Assembly: GCA_004322365.1 (NCBI GenBank)
Contig: SCTS01000007.1
Location: 82,266 to 122,051, forward strand
DNA length: 39,786 bases
Origin: Patescibacteria group bacterium
Lineage (GTDB): Bacteria > Patescibacteriota > Minisyncoccia > Phycocordibacterales > Phycocordibacteraceae
Direction: 5' to 3'
Numbering within the stretch: position 1 is the first letter of the stretch; the number at the start of each line of letters is the position of its first letter. Shown piece by piece: positions 7,921 to 16,276 of the stretch. The notes beneath the pieces were generated by a model. It was not told the origin of the DNA. It worked only from the letters and a program-made list of their open reading frames with translations, and did not search any database. Both the position numbers and the translations under genes were made by a program.

Positions 7921-10347
7921 CTATACCCCTAGCTCTGTCATCTCTCCCCAATTAGGACCTGCCTCTCCAGAAACGAGAATGGGTATGCCTTTCATTTCAG
8001 ATGCAGGAATGACATTCTCCATTGCATGCCGTATTTCTTTTGCGACATCAGTAAGGATTGATTCTTTAACTTCAAAAATCAGTTCGTCATGAATCTGCAA
8101 CACAATCGCTGCGTCCGTGGCAAATTTTTCTTTGAGGACTTTAGCAATGCGCGCCATTGCAATCTTAATAATATCTGACTGCGTTCCCTGTAGTGGCGCG
8201 TTAATAGCCATGCGTTCTGCCATGGCGCGTACATACGGAATTTTTGAGCGGATGCCAGGGAAAAACCTACGGCGACCAAAATGAGTTGTGGTGTAGCCAA
8301 GTCGTGCAGCTGTTGCCCGTGTTTGCGTTAGGTATTCTGCAAGACCTGAAAATGTTTCAAAATAGCGATTATAAAATTCTTGCGCTTGCGCTCTGTCTCC
8401 ACCTAAATTTTCTCGAAGAGCATTCACCCCCATACCGTAGAGAATGCCGAAGTTAATAACTTTGGCACTTCGCCTCATATCATACGTAACCTCTTTTTGC
8501 GGAACACCGTACACTTCTGCCGCTACCGCAGAATGCACATCTTCACCTCGTTTAAAAATATCGATTAATTTTTCATCTCCTGAAAGAAACGCAGCGAGTC
8601 GAAGTTCTATTTGTGAGTAGTCGAACGCAGCAAGCACAAAACCCTTTGGCGCAATAAACCCTCGTCGAATGCGACGACCGAGTTCGCTCTTAACGGGGAT
8701 ATTTTGGAGGTTTGGATTATGCGATGAAATGCGCCCCGTTGTTGTCCCTGTTTGTATAAACGAAGTGTGGAGTCTATTGTCGCTGGCCAGAAGAGGTGGA
8801 ATTGCATCGATGTAGGTTGAAAGAAGTTTTTGGAGTTCTCGATGGGACAGTATGTGTTCAATGATTGGGTGCTCCCCTTTTAACTTCACAAGTTCGGACT
8901 CGCGTGTTGAGAGTTGCCCTGTGGCAGTTTTCTTTTGTCGTTTCCCAGCAATACCAATACCTAATTTTGTAAATAAAATTTCTCCGAGTTGCTTTGGAGA
9001 ATTAATATTAAATTCTTCCCCTGCTGCATCACAAATTTTCTTAGCAAGCGCATCTAATTCTTTGTGATATTCCTTTGAGAGATTCGCTAGATACTCCTTA
9101 TCCACCAAAACACCGTGCGCATTAATCGCTTCAATAACAGGAATGAGCGGTTTCTCAATATTTTCAAAAACCTCTTTCAATTCTTCTTTTTCTATCAGAG
9201 CAGTAAGTTTCGCGTGTGCCTCTGGTACTGTCTTTGATTTGGTGTTTGCAAGCACATCATCGAGCGTCGGATTCGTAATATCTGACTGCGTAAGCCACAG
9301 CATTATCTTCGCTTCCGCAAACAACTTCTTTTCTGCGTCAGGCACTGTTTCTATTGAGGATAGGGATTGTTGTCGGGGGGCATCACCTTCTTCCCCCGCA
9401 TCAGTCTTTGTATTTTTTTGTGGCTTTGATGAAAGAGCGCTCATTCTCGGCACCAAGGAACGAAATCCGAGGTCAGTGAAAAGGCTGGTGGCATGAGCAA
9501 CATCAAGTGTATCTGCAAATGATTTTTCCGGTTCCTTGAAAGCGACCGGCGCATCAGTGCGTATGGTCGCCAAAACTTTAGAAAATTCGGCTTCATCTTC
9601 ATGGTCACGGAGCAAATTAAGGTTACGGGGAGATATTCCAACTTCTTTCCATTTCTCCTCTGTCCATTTTTTATTATGTACCGCCTTATACACACCTTCC
9701 ATGGAATCAAATTCTTGTAGAAGCTTCGTTGCGGTCTTTTCGCCAATCCCAGGAATACCAATGATGTTGTCTGAGGGGTCACCGGCGAATCCTTTGTAGT
9801 CAGGGATTCGTACTGGCAAAAATCCATATCGAGCTAGTACGGCTTTCTCGTCATAAAGAATGGTGTCTTGAATACCTTTACGAAGCGTAAAAACCCGAAC
9901 ACGCTCATCATCAACTAACTGCAAGGTATCCATATCTCCTGAGGCGATGATGACATCAAAATTTTTCTTTGCATTTACAGCAATTGTGCCAATAACATCA
10001 TCAGCTTCAAACCCTGGCATTTCATAAATAGGAATACTAAAAGCTGACAAAATATCTCGTGAGCGATTAATTTGCGTTATGAGCGAATCATCAATTTGTG
10101 GTCGTTTTGCTTTATATTCTTTGTATACTTCGTGGCGATGTGTTGGCCCCGGTAAATCGTACGCTGCGACAACATGGTCAGGCTTTAAGTCCTTGATGAT
10201 TTTAATAAGCATCGCCGCAAGACCATACACCGCATTCACAGGCTCACCCGATGGAGATGTCATCTCAGGAATTGCATGATACGCACGATGAATAATCGCG
10301 TGCGTATCGAGGAGAATAAGGGTTTCTTTTTTCTTTTTTGAACTCAT
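7921..10347 (-). CDS. polA: DNA polymerase I
   Basis: N-terminal 5' nuclease (LILLDTHAIIHRAYHA...GIPGIGEKTATKLL) and family A polymerase motifs (DYSQIELRLAAFLSGD, RRSAKVINFGILYGMG, QIHDELIFEV). Confidence 0.96.
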   Translation of the reverse strand: MSSKKKKETLILLDTHAIIHRAYHAIPEMTSPSGEPVNAVYGLAAMLIKIIKDLKPDHVVAAYDLPGPTHRHEVYKEYKAKRPQIDDSLITQINRSRDILSAFSIPIYEMPGFEADDVIGTIAVNAKKNFDVIIASGDMDTLQLVDDERVRVFTLRKGIQDTILYDEKAVLARYGFLPVRIPDYKGFAGDPSDNIIGIPGIGEKTATKLLQEFDSMEGVYKAVHNKKWTEEKWKEVGISPRNLNLLRDHEDEAEFSKVLATIRTDAPVAFKEPEKSFADTLDVAHATSLFTDLGFRSLVPRMSALSSKPQKNTKTDAGEEGDAPRQQSLSSIETVPDAEKKLFAEAKIMLWLTQSDITNPTLDDVLANTKSKTVPEAHAKLTALIEKEELKEVFENIEKPLIPVIEAINAHGVLVDKEYLANLSKEYHKELDALAKKICDAAGEEFNINSPKQLGEILFTKLGIGIAGKRQKKTATGQLSTRESELVKLKGEHPIIEHILSHRELQKLLSTYIDAIPPLLASDNRLHTSFIQTGTTTGRISSHNPNLQNIPVKSELGRRIRRGFIAPKGFVLAAFDYSQIELRLAAFLSGDEKLIDIFKRGEDVHSAVAAEVYGVPQKEVTYDMRRSAKVINFGILYGMGVNALRENLGGDRAQAQEFYNRYFETFSGLAEYLTQTRATAARLGYTTTHFGRRRFFPGIRSKIPYVRAMAERMAINAPLQGTQSDIIKIAMARIAKVLKEKFATDAAIVLQIHDELIFEVKESILTDVAKEIRHAMENVIPASEMKGIPILVSGEAGPNWGEMTELGV

Positions 10348-10775
10348 GCTTTTTTTTCTTCAATATTCCTAACGTTTTCGCCTATTACGGTAAAATTCAA
10401 AGTGTGTGTCCCTGTAGGTATTCCTCCTGGAGCTCTATCAACCCACTCTACGAGAACCAAATTTTTCGGATCATTCAAAAAATCTTTCCACCCAATGGTG
10501 TCGGATTCCCCACTTAGAAGACGGTATGCATCGATATGCACAAGACGCTCGAAAGGCTGGTGATTGATTGTATATGTTTGAGCAATAACAAAAGTTGGGC
10601 TTGTTACACTCCGAGCGATACCAAGTAGTTTGGCAACTTCTTGTACAAACGCCGTTTTACCCGCACCAAGTTCTCCCAAAAGCCCCACAACATAAGCCTT
10701 TGTTCCGAGCTCTTTTGGCAAACTCTCTACAAACTGCTTTGCATAAGCTGGTAATTCTTCCAATGCTACTTTCAT
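10344..10775 (-). CDS. tsaE: tRNA threonylcarbamoyladenosine biosynthesis ATPase TsaE
   Basis: LLGELGAGKTAFVQEVAKLLGI...VTSPTFVIAQTY...HIDAYRL; likely internal start MKVALEEL rather than ORF start 10832. Confidence 0.9.
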   Translation of the reverse strand: MKVALEELPAYAKQFVESLPKELGTKAYVVGLLGELGAGKTAFVQEVAKLLGIARSVTSPTFVIAQTYTINHQPFERLVHIDAYRLLSGESDTIGWKDFLNDPKNLVLVEWVDRAPGGIPTGTHTLNFTVIGENVRNIEEKKA

Positions 10776-10818
10776 ATTTCTTATATCAGTATAGTGCGGT
10801 TTCTTAGATGTTCCCAAA

Positions 10819-10853
10819 CTAACCCCTAGCACCTAGAACCTAAAACCTAGCTT
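10819..10853. repeat. Heptad-period CTAG-rich repeat array (5 units)
   Basis: CTAACCC CTAGCAC CTAGAAC CTAAAAC CTAGCTT. Confidence 0.8.
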
Positions 10854-10870
10854 TAAGGTACTATTGCTCT

Positions 10871-12544
10871 ATGGCACAAACTGACGACACCGATAATCGA
10901 CTTAAAGAGCTCCAACTTCGAGAAGAAGAGGAGCTCGCCCTCATCCTCTCGCACAGGTATAACATTCGATATCTCGACCTGACGCGCGTCTCAATTAATT
11001 CTGACGCACTCCGACTCATAGAAGAACCTGTAGCTCGTCTCGCTGAAATCGCAGGCTTTGACATTGTAGGTAAAAAACTAACCATCGCTGTTCGCTCACC
11101 ACAACATCCTAAATTGCCTGCAATCCTTGAAGACTTAGAGAAGCGCGGATACACAGTAGAACAGGTGTTGGTATCGCGCGCATCCTTAGCGAGAGCTTGG
11201 GAGCACTACAAAGATCTTTCATTTGCCGTTGAATCAAAGCAGGGCGTTTTAGATGTCTCCCCAACGGAGCTGAAAAAAGTACTTGAAAGTATTCATACGA
11301 TTGAGGATATCCAAAAAGCAGTCGCCAGTGTTACTGAAATGAAACGAGCCTACCGTGTTTCAAAAATTCTGGAAGTAGTACTCGCCGGAGCATTTGCAGT
11401 TGACGCATCGGACATTCACATCGAACCTGAACAAAATCAGGTGCGCTTGCGCTATCGCCTTGACGGTGTGTTGCATGATGTCATTAACTTTGACCTCGAT
11501 ACAGCAAATCTTCTCTTGTCACGACTAAAACTTCTTTCTGGTCTTAAACTGAATCTAAAAAATCGTCCACAGGATGGCAGATTCAGCCTTGTTATGGATG
11601 CAAAAGAGATTGAGATTCGTGCTTCCGTTATTCCTGGTGCGTACGGTGAGACTGTCGTGATGCGCCTCTTAAATCCCGACACCATTTCCGTTCCATTTGA
11701 AGCTTTGGGTATGGAGCCAAAATTGCGAGCACTTATTGAGCGCGAAATTGGTAATCCAAATGGCATGCTTTTAAATACAGGACCTACAGGAAGCGGTAAA
11801 ACAACCACGCTGTATGCGTGCATGAAAAAAATTAATTCTTCAGAAATTAAAATTATTACCATTGAAGACCCTGTGGAATACCATGTTGCCGGATTGGTGC
11901 AGACACAGGTGGATGAAAAAAACTACACATTCCTTCAAGGGCTCCGCTCCGCACTCCGTCAAGATCCCGATGTCATCATGATCGGAGAAATCCGCGATGA
12001 AGAAGTCGCAAAAACGGCAATCGACGCGGCGCTTACGGGACACTTCGTATTTTCAACACTCCATACCAACGATGCTGCAGGGTCCTTCCCTCGACTTGTT
12101 GATCTTGGTGTGGATCCAAAAGTATTTGGTTCCGCAATCAATATCGCCATGGCACAGCGCTTAGTAAGAGTCTTATGTAAGCAATGCAAAAAAGAAGTCC
12201 CTCTTGAAGGTAAGAACAAAGAGCGTGTTGATAAAGTGCTCGCAGGTCTTCGAGATAAGACGGCCATCCCCGCTGACATTTCCAAAGTATTTGAGCCTGC
12301 TGGGTGCTCTGTCTGCAACAACACTGGATTCAAGGGCCGTATTGGTGTTTTTGAGGCAGTCGTTATTGATAGCGAGATGGATGCACTTCTTCGCACTTCC
12401 CCTTCAGAACATGAAATACAGGCACTCCAGCATAAAAAAGAAATACTAACGATGGTTGAGGACGGCATCATGAAAGTCTTAACTGGAGTTACTTCACTTG
12501 ATGAACTAAATCGGGTTGTCTTAATCGAAGAAACACTCAAATAA
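10871..12544 (+). CDS. GspE/PilB-type secretion/pilus ATPase
   Basis: GPTGSGKTTTLYACMKKIN, Walker B/His box IMIGEIRDEEVAKTAIDAALTGHFVFSTLHTNDA, zinc-binding CKQCKKE...CSVCNNTG. Confidence 0.95.
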   Translation: MAQTDDTDNRLKELQLREEEELALILSHRYNIRYLDLTRVSINSDALRLIEEPVARLAEIAGFDIVGKKLTIAVRSPQHPKLPAILEDLEKRGYTVEQVLVSRASLARAWEHYKDLSFAVESKQGVLDVSPTELKKVLESIHTIEDIQKAVASVTEMKRAYRVSKILEVVLAGAFAVDASDIHIEPEQNQVRLRYRLDGVLHDVINFDLDTANLLLSRLKLLSGLKLNLKNRPQDGRFSLVMDAKEIEIRASVIPGAYGETVVMRLLNPDTISVPFEALGMEPKLRALIEREIGNPNGMLLNTGPTGSGKTTTLYACMKKINSSEIKIITIEDPVEYHVAGLVQTQVDEKNYTFLQGLRSALRQDPDVIMIGEIRDEEVAKTAIDAALTGHFVFSTLHTNDAAGSFPRLVDLGVDPKVFGSAINIAMAQRLVRVLCKQCKKEVPLEGKNKERVDKVLAGLRDKTAIPADISKVFEPAGCSVCNNTGFKGRIGVFEAVVIDSEMDALLRTSPSEHEIQALQHKKEILTMVEDGIMKVLTGVTSLDELNRVVLIEETLK

Positions 12545-12545
12545 A

Positions 12546-12580
12546 CAAAAAACCCGAGGATGACCTCGGGTTTTTTGTTT
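12546..12580 (+). terminator. Rho-independent terminator after the GspE/PilB gene
   Basis: AAAAAACCCGAGG-ATGA-CCTCGGGTTTTTT. Confidence 0.85.
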
Positions 12581-12597
12581 CGTGCCAAAATAAAAAA

Positions 12598-12726
12598 TCG
12601 CACCCCTCTAAACAACGCTTGCAGTGAAGGTGGAACAAATGATGAGGAGACTCCCAGAGAATAACCGAGGTCAGACTTCCAGCAGATCCTTACAATGATG
12701 CCACGGCGTTGCTTAGATGGGCACGA
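12598..12726 (-). ncRNA. Candidate structured ncRNA (~129 nt), family not identified
   Basis: 12598-12618 and 12706-12726 form a bulge-free 21-position terminal helix with A6/T6 flanks. Three of four plus-strand mismatches (C.A, A.C, A.C) become G-U/U-G on the minus strand, giving 20/21 pairs. Confidence 0.6.
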
Positions 12727-12785
12727 TTTTTTAGAATAAAACCCCTTTCGGGGTTACAATGGTACGATAGCATACGCTTTTATAT

Positions 12786-13817
12786 ATGTCAAGTACTCAA
12801 TCAAAGAAGATTCATTCTGAGGAAGAGGGGCCAAAAGAAGCTGGGGAACGCGTCCTAGACCAAACTCTACGACCGGAGGCTTGGGAGGAATACGTGGGAC
12901 AAGAAAATGTAAAGGAAAACCTCCGCGTACTTATAGCAGCTGCGAGAGAAAGAAACCATGCGCCTGAACACACACTCCTCTATGGTCCTCCTGGGCTTGG
13001 GAAAACAACCCTGGCACACCTTGTGGCGAAAGAGCTTGGTGCAAACATGCGAGCAACGGCAGGGCCTGTTATTGAGCGCGTAGGTGACCTCGCTGCAATT
13101 CTCACCAACTTAGAGCCTGGGGATGTATTGTTTATCGATGAGATACACAGGCTCAATAAAACAATCGAGGAAGTTCTCTACCCCGCCATGGAAGCTGGGA
13201 AGCTGGATATCATTATCGGTAAAGGTCCGTCAGCTCGCACTATTGAGCTAGCACTTCCCTCTTTCACACTCGTTGGTGCAACGACACGCATAGGACTTAT
13301 TTCTGCACCACTTCGTTCTCGTTTTTCAGGCGGAGTATTCCAACTTGATTTTTATTCTGAAAAAGAAATTGAACGAATTCTTGCTCGTTCTGCAAAAATT
13401 CTTGGCATTGAAGCCGATGTCGATGCTCTTCAAGAGATTGCAAAACGCTCTAGAAAAACTCCACGTACTGCAAACTACCTTCTAAAACGCTCCCGTGATG
13501 TTGCACAGCTCGACCGCACAACACTCTCAAAAGTAGCGGCAGAAAAAGCACTCGCCATGATTGGCATAGACACAGCTGGACTTACTCCGTCAGACAGGCG
13601 CATTCTTGAGGCGCTCATAACAAAATTCGCAGGGGGTCCCGTGGGTGTAAAAACTCTTGCAGCTGCTGCAGCCGAAGACGAACAAACTATTGAGGATGTC
13701 TATGAGCCGTATTTAATGCAGGAAGGATTTTTGGAACGCACTCCGCGAGGTCGCATCGTTACAGCTCGCGCACGCGAGCATTTAGGAAAACAAGGTGTAC
13801 AAAAAAAACTTATATGA
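12786..13817 (+). CDS. ruvB: Holliday junction DNA helicase RuvB
   Basis: [19 protein letters not shown]...[17 protein letters not shown]...[38 protein letters not shown]. Confidence 0.97.
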   Translation: MSSTQSKKIHSEEEGPKEAGERVLDQTLRPEAWEEYVGQENVKENLRVLIAAARERNHAPEHTLLYGPPGLGKTTLAHLVAKELGANMRATAGPVIERVGDLAAILTNLEPGDVLFIDEIHRLNKTIEEVLYPAMEAGKLDIIIGKGPSARTIELALPSFTLVGATTRIGLISAPLRSRFSGGVFQLDFYSEKEIERILARSAKILGIEADVDALQEIAKRSRKTPRTANYLLKRSRDVAQLDRTTLSKVAAEKALAMIGIDTAGLTPSDRRILEALITKFAGGPVGVKTLAAAAAEDEQTIEDVYEPYLMQEGFLERTPRGRIVTARAREHLGKQGVQKKLI

Positions 13818-14149
13818 CATTACTCTCCGACACATTGAAAGCGTGGGTAACAAAACAAGAGTCGATTATTTGGCAGACTCAAAAGAAAGAGCGGGGTGAC
13901 GCGTCTCACTTACTCGCCTACACCGTTAAACTTGGCGAGGAAGTTGGCGAACTTGCGGAACAAGTACTTGCTCGTTTTGGATATCAACGCAAATCAAAAA
14001 TAATGGCAGCTGGAAATGATGAGCTTGCTGACGAGTGTGCGGACGTGATTATCGTCTCACTCTTTCTTGCAGAAGCAGCTGGCATTGATATAGAAAAAGC
14101 ACTGACACGAAAAATGGAGAAATTGGAAGTCCGTAATAAAGAAAAGTAA
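13814..14149 (+). CDS. MazG-like nucleotide pyrophosphohydrolase
   Basis: [20 protein letters not shown]...[24 protein letters not shown]. Confidence 0.8.
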   Translation: MTLLSDTLKAWVTKQESIIWQTQKKERGDASHLLAYTVKLGEEVGELAEQVLARFGYQRKSKIMAAGNDELADECADVIIVSLFLAEAAGIDIEKALTRKMEKLEVRNKEK

Positions 14150-14154
14150 TAAAA

Positions 14155-14667
14155 ATGCCCTCTCTGAAAGCTGAAACCGGAAAAACAAAACCTACTGTCA
14201 TCGCTGTCGACCCTGGGTACGACAGAGTGGGCATTGCCGTGATGGAAGGAACTGCTCTTATTTTTTCTGAATGCTTTATTCCTCCTAAGGGAGCTGTCCC
14301 CATTCGCCTTGGTGCAGTATTCCAGCACCTTGGAAAAACAATAAAAAAATACAAACCCGATGCACTGGCGATAGAAACACTCTTCTTTACAAAAAATCAG
14401 AAGACGGCAATCCATGTTGCAGAAGCACGTGGAGTTATAACTCTTGCGGGAGTTGAGGCCGGTATTGAGGTTTATGAATATTCTCCTCAGGAAGTGAAAA
14501 TTGCAGTGACAGGCTCAGGAAGTGCAGACAAAAAGAGTGTTATGCGGATGGTAAACATGTTGATTCCCATGGGAAACATGAAGCGTCACGACGATGAATA
14601 TGACGCCATAGCACTTGCAATAGCCCATCAATCAAGCTCTAAATTCAGACAAACGCGAAATATATAG
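14155..14667 (+). CDS. ruvC: Crossover junction endodeoxyribonuclease RuvC
   Basis: VIAVDPGYDRVGIAV...ALAIETLFFTKNQKTAIHVAEARGV...HDDEYDAIALAIAH. Confidence 0.92.
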   Translation: MPSLKAETGKTKPTVIAVDPGYDRVGIAVMEGTALIFSECFIPPKGAVPIRLGAVFQHLGKTIKKYKPDALAIETLFFTKNQKTAIHVAEARGVITLAGVEAGIEVYEYSPQEVKIAVTGSGSADKKSVMRMVNMLIPMGNMKRHDDEYDAIALAIAHQSSSKFRQTRNI

Positions 14668-14684
14668 AGCAGTGCAGAAGCCTG

Positions 14685-14693
14685 TTATCCACA
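14685..14693 (+). promoter_or_regulatory. Consensus DnaA box TTATCCACA
   Basis: Exact 9-mer match, isolated from the dnaA region. Confidence 0.4.
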
Positions 14694-14763
14694 CGCCTCT
14701 GACGCATCGCTTGCCAATAGGTAGCATTTTGATACAAATAGGGCGTTAGAAGCTATATCCAAT

Positions 14764-14907
14764 ATGAGTAACGACCCAAAAAAACACAAAGGATTTGAAG
14801 ACGAGGAAGACGCAGATGCGCCGGTGGTTCCTCCCGTTGATGAGGAAGACATGCCTGACGAGGAAGAAGATGCCGACCCGTTTAGTGATGATGATGACAT
14901 GATGTAA
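14764..14907 (+). CDS. Small highly acidic protein (47 aa)
   Basis: ATG..TAA: MSNDPKKHKGFEDEEDADAPVVPPVDEEDMPDEEEDADPFSDDDDMM, followed by a terminator hairpin; below the ORF-track length cutoff. Confidence 0.6.
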   Translation: MSNDPKKHKGFEDEEDADAPVVPPVDEEDMPDEEEDADPFSDDDDMM

Positions 14908-14913
14908 ATAATA

Positions 14914-14941
14914 AAAAACCTCGCGAGCGCGAGGTTTTTTA
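14914..14941. terminator. Bidirectional terminator between the acidic ORF and tyrS
   Basis: AAAAAACCTCGCG/CGCGAGGTTTTTT perfect stem. Confidence 0.85.
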
Positions 14942-16150
14942 TTATTTATTTTTTATCATTTTGGCAATTCTGCGCTTACCAATTCGTAAGATTTCACCCT
15001 CAACAGGTTCGTTATTCATATCAGCAATCGCTTCCCCTGTCGTAACTGAGGTTACTGCTCCGGCAGAAACCAATCGGCGTAGTTCTGTTCTAGAAGCAAC
15101 AAGGCCTGCGTGTACCAATGCATCCGCATATGTTTGCCCTTCACTGAATAATGCTGGTGTGGCATCCTCTTCAGAAATCTCACCTTTTGAAAAAACGGAA
15201 ACGAATCGCTCCCCTGCTTTTTTACTTTCGACATCACCGTGATACATACGAACAATTTCTAACGCCAGATCAAACTTTGAGTCTCGAGGGCTTTTTGTGA
15301 GAATATTCTTCACTACATTTAACGGTACTCGTGTGCAGTGAACGAAATATGTTTCGATGAGCGAATCAGGAATACTCATTACTTTCCCAAACATATCTTG
15401 AGGTGCATCATTAAGATTAATGGTGTTTCCCCAGCTTGAACTCATCTTTCTTCCATCAGTACCCAAAATGAGCTCGCTCATCACAATGTGTTGCGGAGAT
15501 TGGCCTGCCTTTCCTTGGAGTACTCTGCCTGCAAGCAAATTAAACCTCTGGTCTGTTCCACCAAGCTCTACATCTGCCTTTATGGCAACGCTGTCATACC
15601 CTTGCATTAAAGGGTAGAGCACCTCTCGCAGGGAAACCCTTTTGCCTCCATCCAAGCGGCGCTTAATATTGTCTCGAGATATGAAATCGGCTACAGAAAA
15701 CGCATCAGCTTGATCGCCAATAGCAGAGTAGTCTAACTTCAAAAGCCACTCAGAATTTCTCCGTACCTCCAAAAGATTTGGGTCAAGAATTTTTTTGGCT
15801 TGAGAAACATACTCTGTGAGATTTTTTTCAACATCAGCTCGACTGAGCATTGGGCGTTCACTTTCTTTGTCCGAAGTATCACCTATTACACCCGTTGCAT
15901 CTCCAATAATAAAAACCACCGTGTGCCCTAAATTTTGAAAATCTCGAAGCTTAAGAAGTGCCACCGCGCGTCCAATGTGAATATTTGGGCTTGTAGGGTC
16001 TATTCCGAGCTTGATACGCAGTCGCTCTCCTAACAATAGAAGTTTTCGGAGTGATTCGTCTGAAGGAATTATTTCAACAACACTCCTCGTCAAAAGAGTT
16101 TCTATCTTTTCAGGATCAGTGTTAACTGAGGCTTTGATTTTAAAAAACAT
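14942..16150 (-). CDS. tyrS: Tyrosyl-tRNA synthetase
   Basis: GIDPTSPNIHIGRAVALLKLRDFQNLGH, KMSSSWGN, C-terminal S4-like domain; likely internal start MFFKIKASV. Confidence 0.92.
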   Translation of the reverse strand: MFFKIKASVNTDPEKIETLLTRSVVEIIPSDESLRKLLLLGERLRIKLGIDPTSPNIHIGRAVALLKLRDFQNLGHTVVFIIGDATGVIGDTSDKESERPMLSRADVEKNLTEYVSQAKKILDPNLLEVRRNSEWLLKLDYSAIGDQADAFSVADFISRDNIKRRLDGGKRVSLREVLYPLMQGYDSVAIKADVELGGTDQRFNLLAGRVLQGKAGQSPQHIVMSELILGTDGRKMSSSWGNTINLNDAPQDMFGKVMSIPDSLIETYFVHCTRVPLNVVKNILTKSPRDSKFDLALEIVRMYHGDVESKKAGERFVSVFSKGEISEEDATPALFSEGQTYADALVHAGLVASRTELRRLVSAGAVTSVTTGEAIADMNNEPVEGEILRIGKRRIAKMIKNK

Positions 16151-16276
16151 ACAATAAACTCTACCACGCTCGGTATTAGGGTCTACCGCCATTAATGTAT
16201 CTGCCACCTCTCCGGCCATACGCTCATATAGAGAAACACCTAGCAAGTAGACCATTCCCTTGCTACGATTTAGAGC

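Noticed and set aside
8244-9799. Multiple plus-strand ORFs opposite polA (8244, 8852, 9143, 9536)
   Set aside because: Antisense shadow ORFs of a strongly supported polA; low-complexity Ser/Phe-rich translations.
11452-12615. Minus-strand ORFs opposite the GspE/PilB gene
   Set aside because: Shadow ORFs; the sense frame carries all diagnostic ATPase motifs.
12661-12700. SRP (4.5S) RNA apical motif GGTCAG...AGCAG on the plus strand
   Set aside because: The intervening apical stem-tetraloop is too short and no GNRA-type loop is closed; the terminal-helix wobble pattern favours the opposite strand.
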